DNA of 11,405 nt, from positions 1 through 11,405 of the forward strand of contig JBKPDC010000124.1 of assembly GCA_046727715.1 (NCBI GenBank), read 5' to 3'. Shown one piece after another: positions 6,125 through 11,405 of the stretch. The number at the start of each line of letters is the position of its first letter. The first letter of the stretch is position 1. The position numbers were made by a program, and so were the translations under genes. The notes below the pieces were generated by a model. That model did not search any database. It was not told the origin of the DNA and worked only from the letters and a program-made list of their open reading frames with translations. Source of the stretch: CAVQLX01 sp046727715 (GTDB lineage: Bacteria; Desulfobacterota; Binatia; DP-6).

Positions 6125-6137
6125 GTCAACGGTTGAC
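6125..6137. promoter_or_regulatory. Perfect palindrome GTCAAC-G-GTTGAC between sirtuin and mobA
   Basis: Two 6-nt arms around one central base lie in the 79-nt divergent gap (6089-6167). The symmetry and position suit an operator for a dimeric regulator controlling one or both genes. The arms also look like -35 boxes: TTGACA on the minus strand (6129-6124) and TTGACT on the plus strand (6133-6138), but I see no matching -10 box for either. No regulator gene is adjacent. A 6-nt-arm palindrome can arise by chance. Confidence 0.3.
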
Positions 6138-6167
6138 TCGCGACTGCCCGCCCGCCATGGACGCCCC

Positions 6168-6791
6168 ATGAGGTCCCCGACCTCCCCCGACGCGAGGACC
6201 GCCGGCGTGATCCTCGCCGGCGGACTGGCCTCGCGCATGGGCGGCCGCGACAAGGCGTTCGCGGCCGTCGATGGCGAGCCCATCGCCGTGCGCACCGTCG
6301 GCCTCTTCCAGCGCCTCTTCCCGCAGGTGATCGTCGCCACCAACAGGCCGGAGCGCTTCGCGGGGCTCGGTGTCGAGACCGTCGGCGACCGCCATCCGGG
6401 ATGCGGTCCGCTGGCGGGCATTCACGCCGCCATGCTGGCCAGCCGGGCCCCGTGGGTGTTCGTCGTCGCCTGCGACATGCCCGGCCTCGATCCCGACGTC
6501 ATCCGCTGGCTGCTCTCCCGCCCGCGTACAGCGGAGGCCGTGGTACCGCGGTGGGAGGACGACGTCGAGCCGCTGCACGCGCTGTACGCCGTCCACACGC
6601 TGCCGGTGGTCGAACGCTGCCTGGCCGGCGGACGCTGGGCGATGCGCGAGTTCCTCCCCGCGATCCGTGTCGACTACGTGGACGAGCGCGAGCTGCGCGC
6701 GCTCGGCGGTGCGGCGCGCAGCCTCCTGAACGTGAACACGCCGGAGGAACTGGCCGCGCTGGGGGGCCGCTTCGAGGAGGCGAAGCGCTGA
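6168..6791 (+). CDS. mobA: Molybdenum cofactor guanylyltransferase
   Basis: A 207-residue nucleotidyltransferase that transfers GMP from GTP to molybdopterin-Mo to give the dinucleotide form of the molybdenum cofactor in the cytosol. The signature LAGGLASRMGGRDKAF (16-31) has the family's LAGGxSxRMGxDK pattern. GCGPLAGIHAAML (78-90) is the guanine-binding stretch, ACDMPGL (101-107) holds the Mg-binding Asp103, VEPLHALY (133-140) and LLNVNTPEEL (186-195) are the usual C-terminal motifs. The ATG at 6168 gives the expected length. Upstream in-frame ATGs at 6087 and 6123 would add Arg-rich residues overlapping the sirtuin promoter region and are unlikely, though the ribosome binding site of 6168 is weak. 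No other molybdopterin genes are in the window. Its 3' end overlaps the Nudix gene. A related nucleotidyltransferase such as the MocA/CoaX-like group is less likely given the signature. Confidence 0.92.
   Translation: MRSPTSPDARTAGVILAGGLASRMGGRDKAFAAVDGEPIAVRTVGLFQRLFPQVIVATNRPERFAGLGVETVGDRHPGCGPLAGIHAAMLASRAPWVFVVACDMPGLDPDVIRWLLSRPRTAEAVVPRWEDDVEPLHALYAVHTLPVVERCLAGGRWAMREFLPAIRVDYVDERELRALGGAARSLLNVNTPEELAALGGRFEEAKR
6774..6780 (+). promoter_or_regulatory. Ribosome binding site GAGGAGG pointing to a CTG start
   Basis: GAGGAGG inside the end of mobA is followed after 7 nt by CTG (6788-6790), which overlaps the mobA TGA as CTGA. No in-frame ATG lies near here; the next GTG is at 6821, where the Shine-Dalgarno is poor. 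The strong site at ideal spacing favours CTG, or re-initiation after mobA termination. Confidence 0.55.
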
Positions 6792-7312
6792 GCCCGGCAC
6801 GCGACCCCGGCGACGAGCTGGTGGACGTGGTCGACGACGACGGCCGTCCCGTGGCGGTCGTCACGCGGCGCGAGATGCGTGCCCACCACCTCCCGCATCG
6901 CAGCACCTACATCCTCGTCTTCGACACGCGCGGCTGGCTGTTCGTCCACCTGCGCACGGCAACGAAGGACGCCTATCCGTCGCACTGGGACCCGTGCGCG
7001 GGCGGGGTGCTCGCACCCGGCGAGGACTTCGGGGTCGGGGCGGCGCGTGAGCTCGCCGAGGAGCTCGGCGTAAACGCCCCGCTCGAAGAGCTGTTCCCCT
7101 TCCGCTGGCAGGACCCGTTCAACGTGGTGCACGGCATGGTCTACCGGGTGGTGCATGACGGGCCCTTCCGGCTCCAGCCGGACGAGGTGGTGCGGGGCGA
7201 GTTCCTGCCGCTGGAGATGGTGGAGGAGCGCGCCCGCTGGGAGCCGTTCTGCCCCGACGGGCTCGCCGTGGTCCGGGAGTATCGCAACCGGGTCAGCGAG
7301 CCGCGCCGGTGA
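6788..7312 (+). CDS. Nudix hydrolase, YfcD-like
   Basis: About 174 residues if started at CTG 6788. A perfect Nudix box occupies 73-95: G-x5-E-x7-REUxEExGU, seen as GVLAPGE, DFGVGAA, RELAEELGV, with the metal-binding Glu residues 88, 91 and 92. The N-terminal part (ELVDVVDDDGRPVAVVTR, 10-27; AHHLPHRSTYILVFD, 32-46) matches the YfcD/IDI-like subgroup, which hydrolyses nucleoside diphosphate derivatives or similar pyrophosphates; the substrate here is unknown. The conserved ELVDVVD lies upstream of the GTG at 6821, so that start would remove part of the family N-terminus. It overlaps mobA and is probably translationally coupled to it. Its last 20 nt overlap the convergent membrane-protein gene (stop at 7293). 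Confidence 0.9.
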   Translation: MSPARDPGDELVDVVDDDGRPVAVVTRREMRAHHLPHRSTYILVFDTRGWLFVHLRTATKDAYPSHWDPCAGGVLAPGEDFGVGAARELAEELGVNAPLEELFPFRWQDPFNVVHGMVYRVVHDGPFRLQPDEVVRGEFLPLEMVEERARWEPFCPDGLAVVREYRNRVSEPRR

Positions 7313-7883
7313 GCCGGCGCACCACCGAGGGGAGCACCAGCATCACCAGCAGCACCGCGGCGATGGTGAAGCGCTCGTCGCCGAGGATGCCCTGCAGCCA
7401 CAGCGTCGACGCCATCAGGACGACGAAGTAGAGCATGTCGCCCGCGATCGCGATCGCCCAGCCGCGCACGAAGCCGTGTCCGGCGGCCGCAGCGGCGGCG
7501 CGGCCAGTCATCGGGTCCACGCCGAAGCTCACGAGGACGAGCCCGAGGGGCCCGCGGACACCGGTCTGGGCGCCGCCGGCCCGCGTCGTGAGCCGCCGGA
7601 CCGCGGCGCCCATGCGACCCAGGAACGGGACCCATCGCCCGATCCACGCGAGCGCCTGCAGGACGGGCTCGAAGGTGAATGCCAGCACGACGTCGGAGAG
7701 GAAGTAGAGCACCGCCATCCCGGGCGGGGAGACGCCGGCGGTACGCGCCATCAGCACGCCGGCGGGGATTCCGCCGCCGATTGGCACGCAGAAGAGCAGG
7801 AAGGCCCCGAGTGCACCCACGGGCCAGCCATGCGGCAGGGGCGCGCTGGGATCGAGGGCCGCGCGCCAGAACTCGTCGGACAT
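7293..7883 (-). CDS. Integral membrane protein of unknown function
   Basis: A 196-residue protein not recognised as a named family. Hydrophobic segments lie at about 20-46 (a glycine-rich ALGAFLLFCVPIGGGIPAG), 53-72, 74-90 (more amphipathic), 138-162 (FVRGWAIAIAGDMLYFVVLMAS) and 172-188, suggesting four to five membrane spans, with basic residues (R95-R101, R188-R190) likely on the cytosolic side. A polar loop SFGVDPMTGRAAAAAAGHGF (119-138) contains D123, R128 and H136 and looks like a conserved functional stretch. The ATG at 7883 has only a weak ribosome binding site; no better start is visible. It lies downstream of the acylase on the same strand, separated by 78 nt with a strong hairpin, and overlaps the convergent Nudix gene by 20 nt. 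Transport or permease-like function would be a guess. Confidence 0.78.
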   Translation of the reverse strand: MSDEFWRAALDPSAPLPHGWPVGALGAFLLFCVPIGGGIPAGVLMARTAGVSPPGMAVLYFLSDVVLAFTFEPVLQALAWIGRWVPFLGRMGAAVRRLTTRAGGAQTGVRGPLGLVLVSFGVDPMTGRAAAAAAGHGFVRGWAIAIAGDMLYFVVLMASTLWLQGILGDERFTIAAVLLVMLVLPSVVRRLTGAAR

Positions 7884-7902
7884 GCGCCGTAGTTGTGCGG
7901 GG

Positions 7903-7941
7903 CGCCGCCGCCGCGCGCAAGTCGCGACTCCGGCGGCGGCG
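7903..7941 (-). terminator. Long GC-rich hairpin between acylase and membrane-protein gene
   Basis: CGCCGCCGCCG (7903-7913) and CGGCGGCGGCG (7931-7941) are exact reverse complements, an 11-bp stem with a 17-nt loop that itself contains the palindrome GTCGCGAC (7921-7928). It lies 20 nt past the acylase stop (7962-7964). A smaller pair, ACCGG (7944-7948) and CCGGT (7958-7962), precedes it. No T-run follows on the minus strand, so it may be a partial terminator, an attenuator or an mRNA-stabilising stem. The repeat is built of GCC triplets, so some symmetry is expected from composition. Confidence 0.45.
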
Positions 7942-7961
7942 TCACCGGCGACGGGCTCCGG

Positions 7962-10487
7962 TCAGGGCACCGTGATCGTCTGGGTGGTCGTCGGTCCTTC
8001 CAGCTCGGCGGGCGCGAACGGCAGCGGGTGGTACTGGAACGACTCGTAGGGCGCCACCTGGTCGCGCAGGTGCGGCGGCTCGGGGGAGATCGACGGCGGG
8101 ATGTGGCCCGAGTTGCCCGGCGGGACGATGATCTGGCTCGCGACGGTGGGCAGCAGCTCGATCAGCTCGTTCATGGTGCCGCGATTCTCGCGCTCGATAA
8201 TGGTCTTCTCCATGTACAGAATGGCCGCCGCCGAGGTCTCTTCGAACTCGACCGTGATCTTCGGCGTGAGCCACTGCGTGGGGTCCGTGGTGCCGTACTG
8301 CGTGGTGAGGGCGACGATCGCCTTGCGGAGCGCTCCGACGAGGGTCGCCTGGGGCCCGGGGTTGGTGTCGCTGAGAACGTCGCGGAAGTAGTCGCGACGC
8401 GTCGGGAACGTCGCCGAGGGGCCGGCGAGCGCGCGCAGGAAGAGCGCGTCGATGTTGAAGAGATCGCCGCCGGCGTCGGCGTTGTCGTTGACGCGGGTGA
8501 TCGCGTAGTCGGGCAACCGGTTGTGCGAGCCAAGCTCGTCGTCGAAGGTGTCGTGCTGCACCTGGGTCCGCCAGGCCCGGTAGATGGTCACACCGGGATA
8601 CGGGATGTTCCCCGACCCGTCGGCGAGCAGGGGGGCCCCGGCGGCGATCCACGCCTCGATCAGGTCGGTCGCCGCGTCGAGCTGCGCCAGGTCCGGCGTG
8701 GCCGGCGGCAACGCGTCGACCGCGCTCCGCAGATGCGGCGCGACGCGTGGCGCGAACTGGTCCACCGTCGCCGCGACCTTCATGTAGTTGCCGACGTCCG
8801 CGGCGGTGATCGGGTGGCGGGCCGCCTTGGCCGCCGCGAGCTGGTCGATCAGGATCTGCACGCGGTCGGCGCCGCCCCACAGCTCGCGCTGGTCGTCGGC
8901 GGGCCAGCCCTGGATCGGCTTGTTGTTCCACTGCGCGATGAAGCCCCGGGCAGGGTTGATCGCCGTCGGCATGCGGCGTCCCGTGACGAGCTTCAGCGTG
9001 TCGGCCTCGCCCGTGCCGGGCAGCGGGAGCCGCGGGTCGACCGTGGAGGGCCGACGCGGCAGCACGCCGCGATGGAAGTAGGCGATGTTCCCCCGATTGT
9101 CGCCGTACATGCAGTTGAGCGACGCCTCGACCTTGTTGATGGTTCGCTGGAAGCGTTTCAGGTTGGTGGCGAACCCGAGGCTCAGCAGCTGCACGGCGCT
9201 CTGGCCTTCGCGACCGAAGAAGTAGAGCTGCTGCGAGAAGGCGATGTGCTCGGACGGGTAGCTGGCAATCACGGGGCCATGCACCGTGCGGCAGAACTCC
9301 ACGGTCTGCGACGGCTGACCCGCCGGGTTGAAGTTTTCCATGCGGCAGCTCATGTCGCGGAACGCGCCCCGGTACGCGTACTGCTTCGGATTCGACGGGT
9401 TCAGCTGCTCGATGAAGATGTCGGTGTTGTCGGTGATCCCGGACGTGATCGTCCAGGCCGCGTTCGCCGTCCGCCCGATCACGATGCCGGGGCCGCCGGG
9501 CACCGAGACGCCGCTCGCGTCGTAGCCGCCGCCGTGGACACCCACCTGGTAGAAGAAGCTCGGCAGCGTCATGCCGGTCTGCGGTCCGCCCAGCAGGATG
9601 GGCGCGCCGCTCGCGGTGAGCGGACCCGACACCACCATGGCGTTGCTCGCCGTGGCGGGGAACTCCGCCGGCCAGCCGATCTGGCGCAGGTTGGAGGCGA
9701 CCATGGTGCGCTCGTCGGCCATCGACATGATGAGGCCGCGGATCGCTGCCTGGTGTGCCGTGACGAGCGCGACCTGCGCGGCGTTCAACCGCGAGATCGG
9801 CGCCGGGATGACCTGCTGCTCGGCCGGGTCGATCGTCGTGGGCGCCGTCGGATCCTCGATCCAGAGGAGGTCCTCGAACACGTCACGCGCGTCCGGTAGC
9901 CCGAAGTGGTCGATGAGGTCGAGCAACAGCCGGGCGTTGGTGAGCTCGTTCCCGCCGTTCTGACCGAAGCGACGAATCTGGAGCACGGCGATCGCCAGCG
10001 AGTCGGTGACGCTCCAGGGCGCGGGATCGAGCCCGAGCAGGCCGAACTCGACCGGCTTCTTCGACGGGTCGGCGGCCGCCTCGGTGAGAAACGCGTTCAC
10101 CCCGTCGGAGAACGCCTGCAGCGACAACCGTGCCTTGGCGGGGAGCTTCTTGAACTGCTGCTGGAACTCCGCTTCGGTGAAGCCGTCGCGCCGCGTGGCG
10201 ATGTCGACGGGCAGGAAGCGGCTGGGGCCGAGGAAGGCGATCTCGGAGAGCCGGCCCTTCCCGGCGCGCCGGAAGAACTCGAGCTGCACCATGCGGTCCT
10301 GGGCCGTGGCGTAGCCCTGCGCGAACCCGAGGGCCCGCAGCTGCGTGGGCTTCCCTCCCAGACTCGGCGGAACGAAGATGTGCGGCACACCCCACTTGTC
10401 GCGGACGACGTCGACGGTGGCGGCGCGCGACGACGCGCCGGCAGCCAGCAGGAGCGCAGCGACGGCCAAGGCAGTGCGATAGCGCAT
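7962..10487 (-). CDS. Secreted penicillin-acylase-family Ntn-hydrolase
   Basis: An 841-residue precursor of the N-terminal-nucleophile amidohydrolase family that includes penicillin G acylase, glutaryl-cephalosporin acylase and acyl-homoserine-lactone acylases. MRYRTALAVAALLLAAGASSRA is a Sec signal peptide; the mature protein begins VDVVRDKWGVPHIF. The alpha subunit (about 23-280) carries GYATAQDRMVQLEFFRRAGKG (58-78). Autocatalytic cleavage is expected between Ala280 and Ser281 (TASNAMVVSG); Ser281 is the nucleophile. The beta subunit contains GGPQTGM (300-306), HGGGYDASG (318-326), the Ca-site-like DNTDIF (353-358), QWNNKP (519-524) with the oxyanion-hole Asn, and GNSGHIPPS (791-799). AGGGGG precedes the ATG at 10487 by about 8 nt and sits in a hairpin (10495-10511). 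The open frame above 10487 overlaps the divergent methyltransferase and is not protein-like. It acts in the periplasm or outside the cell; the amide substrate is unknown, and an acyl-homoserine lactone is possible. Confidence 0.95.
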   Translation of the reverse strand: MRYRTALAVAALLLAAGASSRAATVDVVRDKWGVPHIFVPPSLGGKPTQLRALGFAQGYATAQDRMVQLEFFRRAGKGRLSEIAFLGPSRFLPVDIATRRDGFTEAEFQQQFKKLPAKARLSLQAFSDGVNAFLTEAAADPSKKPVEFGLLGLDPAPWSVTDSLAIAVLQIRRFGQNGGNELTNARLLLDLIDHFGLPDARDVFEDLLWIEDPTAPTTIDPAEQQVIPAPISRLNAAQVALVTAHQAAIRGLIMSMADERTMVASNLRQIGWPAEFPATASNAMVVSGPLTASGAPILLGGPQTGMTLPSFFYQVGVHGGGYDASGVSVPGGPGIVIGRTANAAWTITSGITDNTDIFIEQLNPSNPKQYAYRGAFRDMSCRMENFNPAGQPSQTVEFCRTVHGPVIASYPSEHIAFSQQLYFFGREGQSAVQLLSLGFATNLKRFQRTINKVEASLNCMYGDNRGNIAYFHRGVLPRRPSTVDPRLPLPGTGEADTLKLVTGRRMPTAINPARGFIAQWNNKPIQGWPADDQRELWGGADRVQILIDQLAAAKAARHPITAADVGNYMKVAATVDQFAPRVAPHLRSAVDALPPATPDLAQLDAATDLIEAWIAAGAPLLADGSGNIPYPGVTIYRAWRTQVQHDTFDDELGSHNRLPDYAITRVNDNADAGGDLFNIDALFLRALAGPSATFPTRRDYFRDVLSDTNPGPQATLVGALRKAIVALTTQYGTTDPTQWLTPKITVEFEETSAAAILYMEKTIIERENRGTMNELIELLPTVASQIIVPPGNSGHIPPSISPEPPHLRDQVAPYESFQYHPLPFAPAELEGPTTTQTITVP

Positions 10488-10494
10488 GCAGGGA

Positions 10495-10511
10495 TCCCCC
10501 TTCGAGGGGGA
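10495..10511 (-). promoter_or_regulatory. Hairpin that encloses the acylase Shine-Dalgarno
   Basis: On the minus strand TCCCCCT-CGA-AGGGGGA forms a perfect 7-bp stem with a 3-nt loop, ending 7 nt before the acylase ATG. The 3' arm, AGGGGGA, is the only good ribosome binding site of the gene, so folding would hide it. GGGATCCC (10491-10498) overlaps one arm and offers a competing pairing. This could lower or condition translation. It is seen directly as symmetry; the regulatory role is inferred. Confidence 0.5.
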
Positions 10512-10553
10512 AGTACCCGACCGGAACTCGATCTGGCAAGGAATTCCCCTCCA

Positions 10554-10565
10554 GCGTGATAACGC
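10554..10565. promoter_or_regulatory. Imperfect palindrome GCGTGATAACGC in the divergent acylase/methyltransferase gap
   Basis: The 96-nt gap (10488-10583) between the two divergent genes holds this 12-nt sequence with one mismatched pair, and GGAATTCC (10540-10547) beside it. GATAAC (10558-10563) could also act as a weak -10 box on the plus strand, but its leader would be very short. TTGCCA on the minus strand (10539-10534) is a -35-like match without a good -10. A regulatory role is plausible from position only. Confidence 0.2.
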
Positions 10566-10583
10566 CCGGGGGGAGGAGCACTC

Positions 10584-11405
10584 GTGCCCATAGCGCACAT
10601 CGATAAGGCGGACGATCCGCGGCTCGACCCGTACCGGGCCCTGCCCGCGCATGACGCAAGGCGGCGGGAGGCGTGCTTCGTCGCCGAGGGTCGCGAGGTC
10701 GTGCGCGAGCTGCTCTGCAGCCGCCGCTTCGCGGTGCGCTCGCTGTTGCTCACGAAGAGCGCGCACCGGGCGCTCTCCGGCCATCTCGGGCGGCGAGCCG
10801 ATCTCCCGGTGTACGTGGCACCCCTGCCAGTGCTGAAGCGTGTCGTGGGGTTCGACTTCCATCGCGGCTGCCTGGCGCTGGGCGACCGGGGCGCCGCGCG
10901 CTCGGTCGCCGACGTGCTCGCGGCCGAGCCGCGGCGGCTCGTCGTGCTCGAGGGCGCGAGCAATCCGGACAACGTCGGTGGAGTCCTGCGCACCGCGCGT
11001 GCCCTCGGCGCCGACGCCGTCGTGCTCTCGCCGGATTGCTGCGACCCGCTCTATCGCAAGGCGCTACGCGTCTCGATGGGCGCCGCCCTCGAGCTTCCCT
11101 GGGCGCAGGCACGCGATTGGGAGGCCGAGCGGGAGCCGCCCGTCGCGCTGCTGCGCGGGGCGGGCTTCACGTTGATCGCGCTCACCCCACGCGGCGGGGT
11201 CGACGTGCGCGCGCTCGGCGTCGAGATCCCCCTGCCCGCCCGTGCCGCGCTCCTCGTCGGCGCGGAACGTGACGGGCTCCGCGCCGCCACACTCGCGACC
11301 GCCGACCTCCGGGTGCGCATCCCGATGGCGGCGGGTGTGGATTCACTCAACCTGGTGACCGCGTGTGCGGTCGCGCTCGATCGCCTGGGGTGGGCCCGCC
11401 GCGGC
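10584..11405 (+). CDS. SpoU/TrmH-family RNA 2'-O-methyltransferase (3' partial)
   Basis: The frame runs from a GTG at 10584 to the window end without a stop (274 residues so far). GGGAGGAG (10571-10578) lies 5 nt upstream and fixes the start. An N-terminal substrate-binding region (about 1-100, FVAEGREVVRELL at 32-44) precedes the SPOUT domain. Motif 1 is EGASNPDNVGGVLRTARALG (123-142) with Asn127, Asn130 and the catalytic Arg136. Motif 2 is LLVGAERDGL (223-232). Motif 3 is IPMAAGVDSLNLVTACAVAL (247-266) with Asn256. SpoU enzymes form a knotted dimer and transfer a methyl group from S-adenosylmethionine to a ribose 2'-OH of tRNA or 23S rRNA; which RNA is modified cannot be read here. The family's usual length suggests that only the last few residues are missing. 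It is divergent from the acylase. Confidence 0.93.
   Translation, partial: MPIAHIDKADDPRLDPYRALPAHDARRREACFVAEGREVVRELLCSRRFAVRSLLLTKSAHRALSGHLGRRADLPVYVAPLPVLKRVVGFDFHRGCLALGDRGAARSVADVLAAEPRRLVVLEGASNPDNVGGVLRTARALGADAVVLSPDCCDPLYRKALRVSMGAALELPWAQARDWEAEREPPVALLRGAGFTLIALTPRGGVDVRALGVEIPLPARAALLVGAERDGLRAATLATADLRVRIPMAAGVDSLNLVTACAVALDRLGWARRG

Noticed and set aside
6089..6129. A sirtuin promoter using TTGACA at 6129-6124
   Set aside because: The -35 match is perfect, but no acceptable -10 box occurs at 15-19 nt spacing, and a start there would leave almost no leader.
7893..9899. A 668-codon open frame on the plus strand opposite the acylase
   Set aside because: It is Arg/Gly/Val-rich without any fold, lies exactly over a strongly supported gene, and long antisense frames are expected in DNA of this GC content.
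1..11405. tRNA or rRNA genes, CRISPR arrays, transposases, direct-repeat attachment sites
   Set aside because: I looked for cloverleaf ends, regularly spaced repeats and DDE or recombinase motifs and saw none that I could support.

Overview
This is an 11.4 kb stretch of high-GC, densely packed bacterial chromosome, with genes on both strands and mostly short gaps. It carries no rRNA, tRNA, CRISPR array or transposase that I can recognise. The gene set includes a thiolase-like/DUF35 pair, a Uxx-star-like glutaredoxin, a sirtuin, MobA, a Nudix hydrolase, a secreted penicillin-acylase-type hydrolase and a SpoU methyltransferase. Together with about 70% GC in sampled stretches (43 of 60 bases at 3601-3660), this suggests an uncultivated soil or sediment Gram-negative of the Binatota/Rokubacteria/deltaproteobacterial kind. 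That placement is inference only; no marker gene is present.

Layout. 1-353 (+): 3' end of an outer-membrane-barrel-like ORF whose tail looks aberrant and runs into a lower-GC stretch (32 of 60 bases G/C at 181-240). 373-2485 (+): a three-gene operon of an Asp-nucleophile alpha/beta hydrolase, a DUF1348 NTF2-like protein and a PPOX-type flavin-binding protein. 2634-4449 (-): a tightly coupled operon of a DUF35 zinc-ribbon/OB-fold protein, a thiolase-like enzyme and a small glutaredoxin-like protein, preceded by a good sigma-70-type promoter at 4483-4512. 4516-5301 (+): a secreted protein with an OB-like domain, a coiled coil and a BamE/SmpA-like C-terminus, an architecture I do not recognise. 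5312-6088 (-): a zinc-containing sirtuin. 6168-7312 (+): mobA overlapping a YfcD-like Nudix gene that seems to start at CTG. 7293-7883 (-): an integral membrane protein of unknown function. 7962-10487 (-): an 841-aa secreted Ntn-hydrolase of the penicillin acylase family, whose Shine-Dalgarno lies inside a perfect 7-bp hairpin. 10584-11405 (+): a SpoU/TrmH-family RNA 2'-O-methyltransferase cut by the window end.

How the genes may work together. The DUF35/thiolase pair is a recurring heteromeric unit acting on acyl-CoA carbon chains. Here the thiolase-like partner combines the classical Cys/His/Cys positions with a YDAF motif in place of NEAF, so thiolysis and Ltp2-like retro-aldol cleavage are both possible. 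The hydrolase/DUF1348/PPOX operon looks like a small catabolic or detoxification module with unknown substrate. The remaining genes look like housekeeping or stand-alone functions. I did not find convincing evidence of a defence or mobile system. The most original points are the composite thiolase active site, the secreted three-part protein, the occluded ribosome binding site of the acylase, and the probable CTG start of the Nudix gene.
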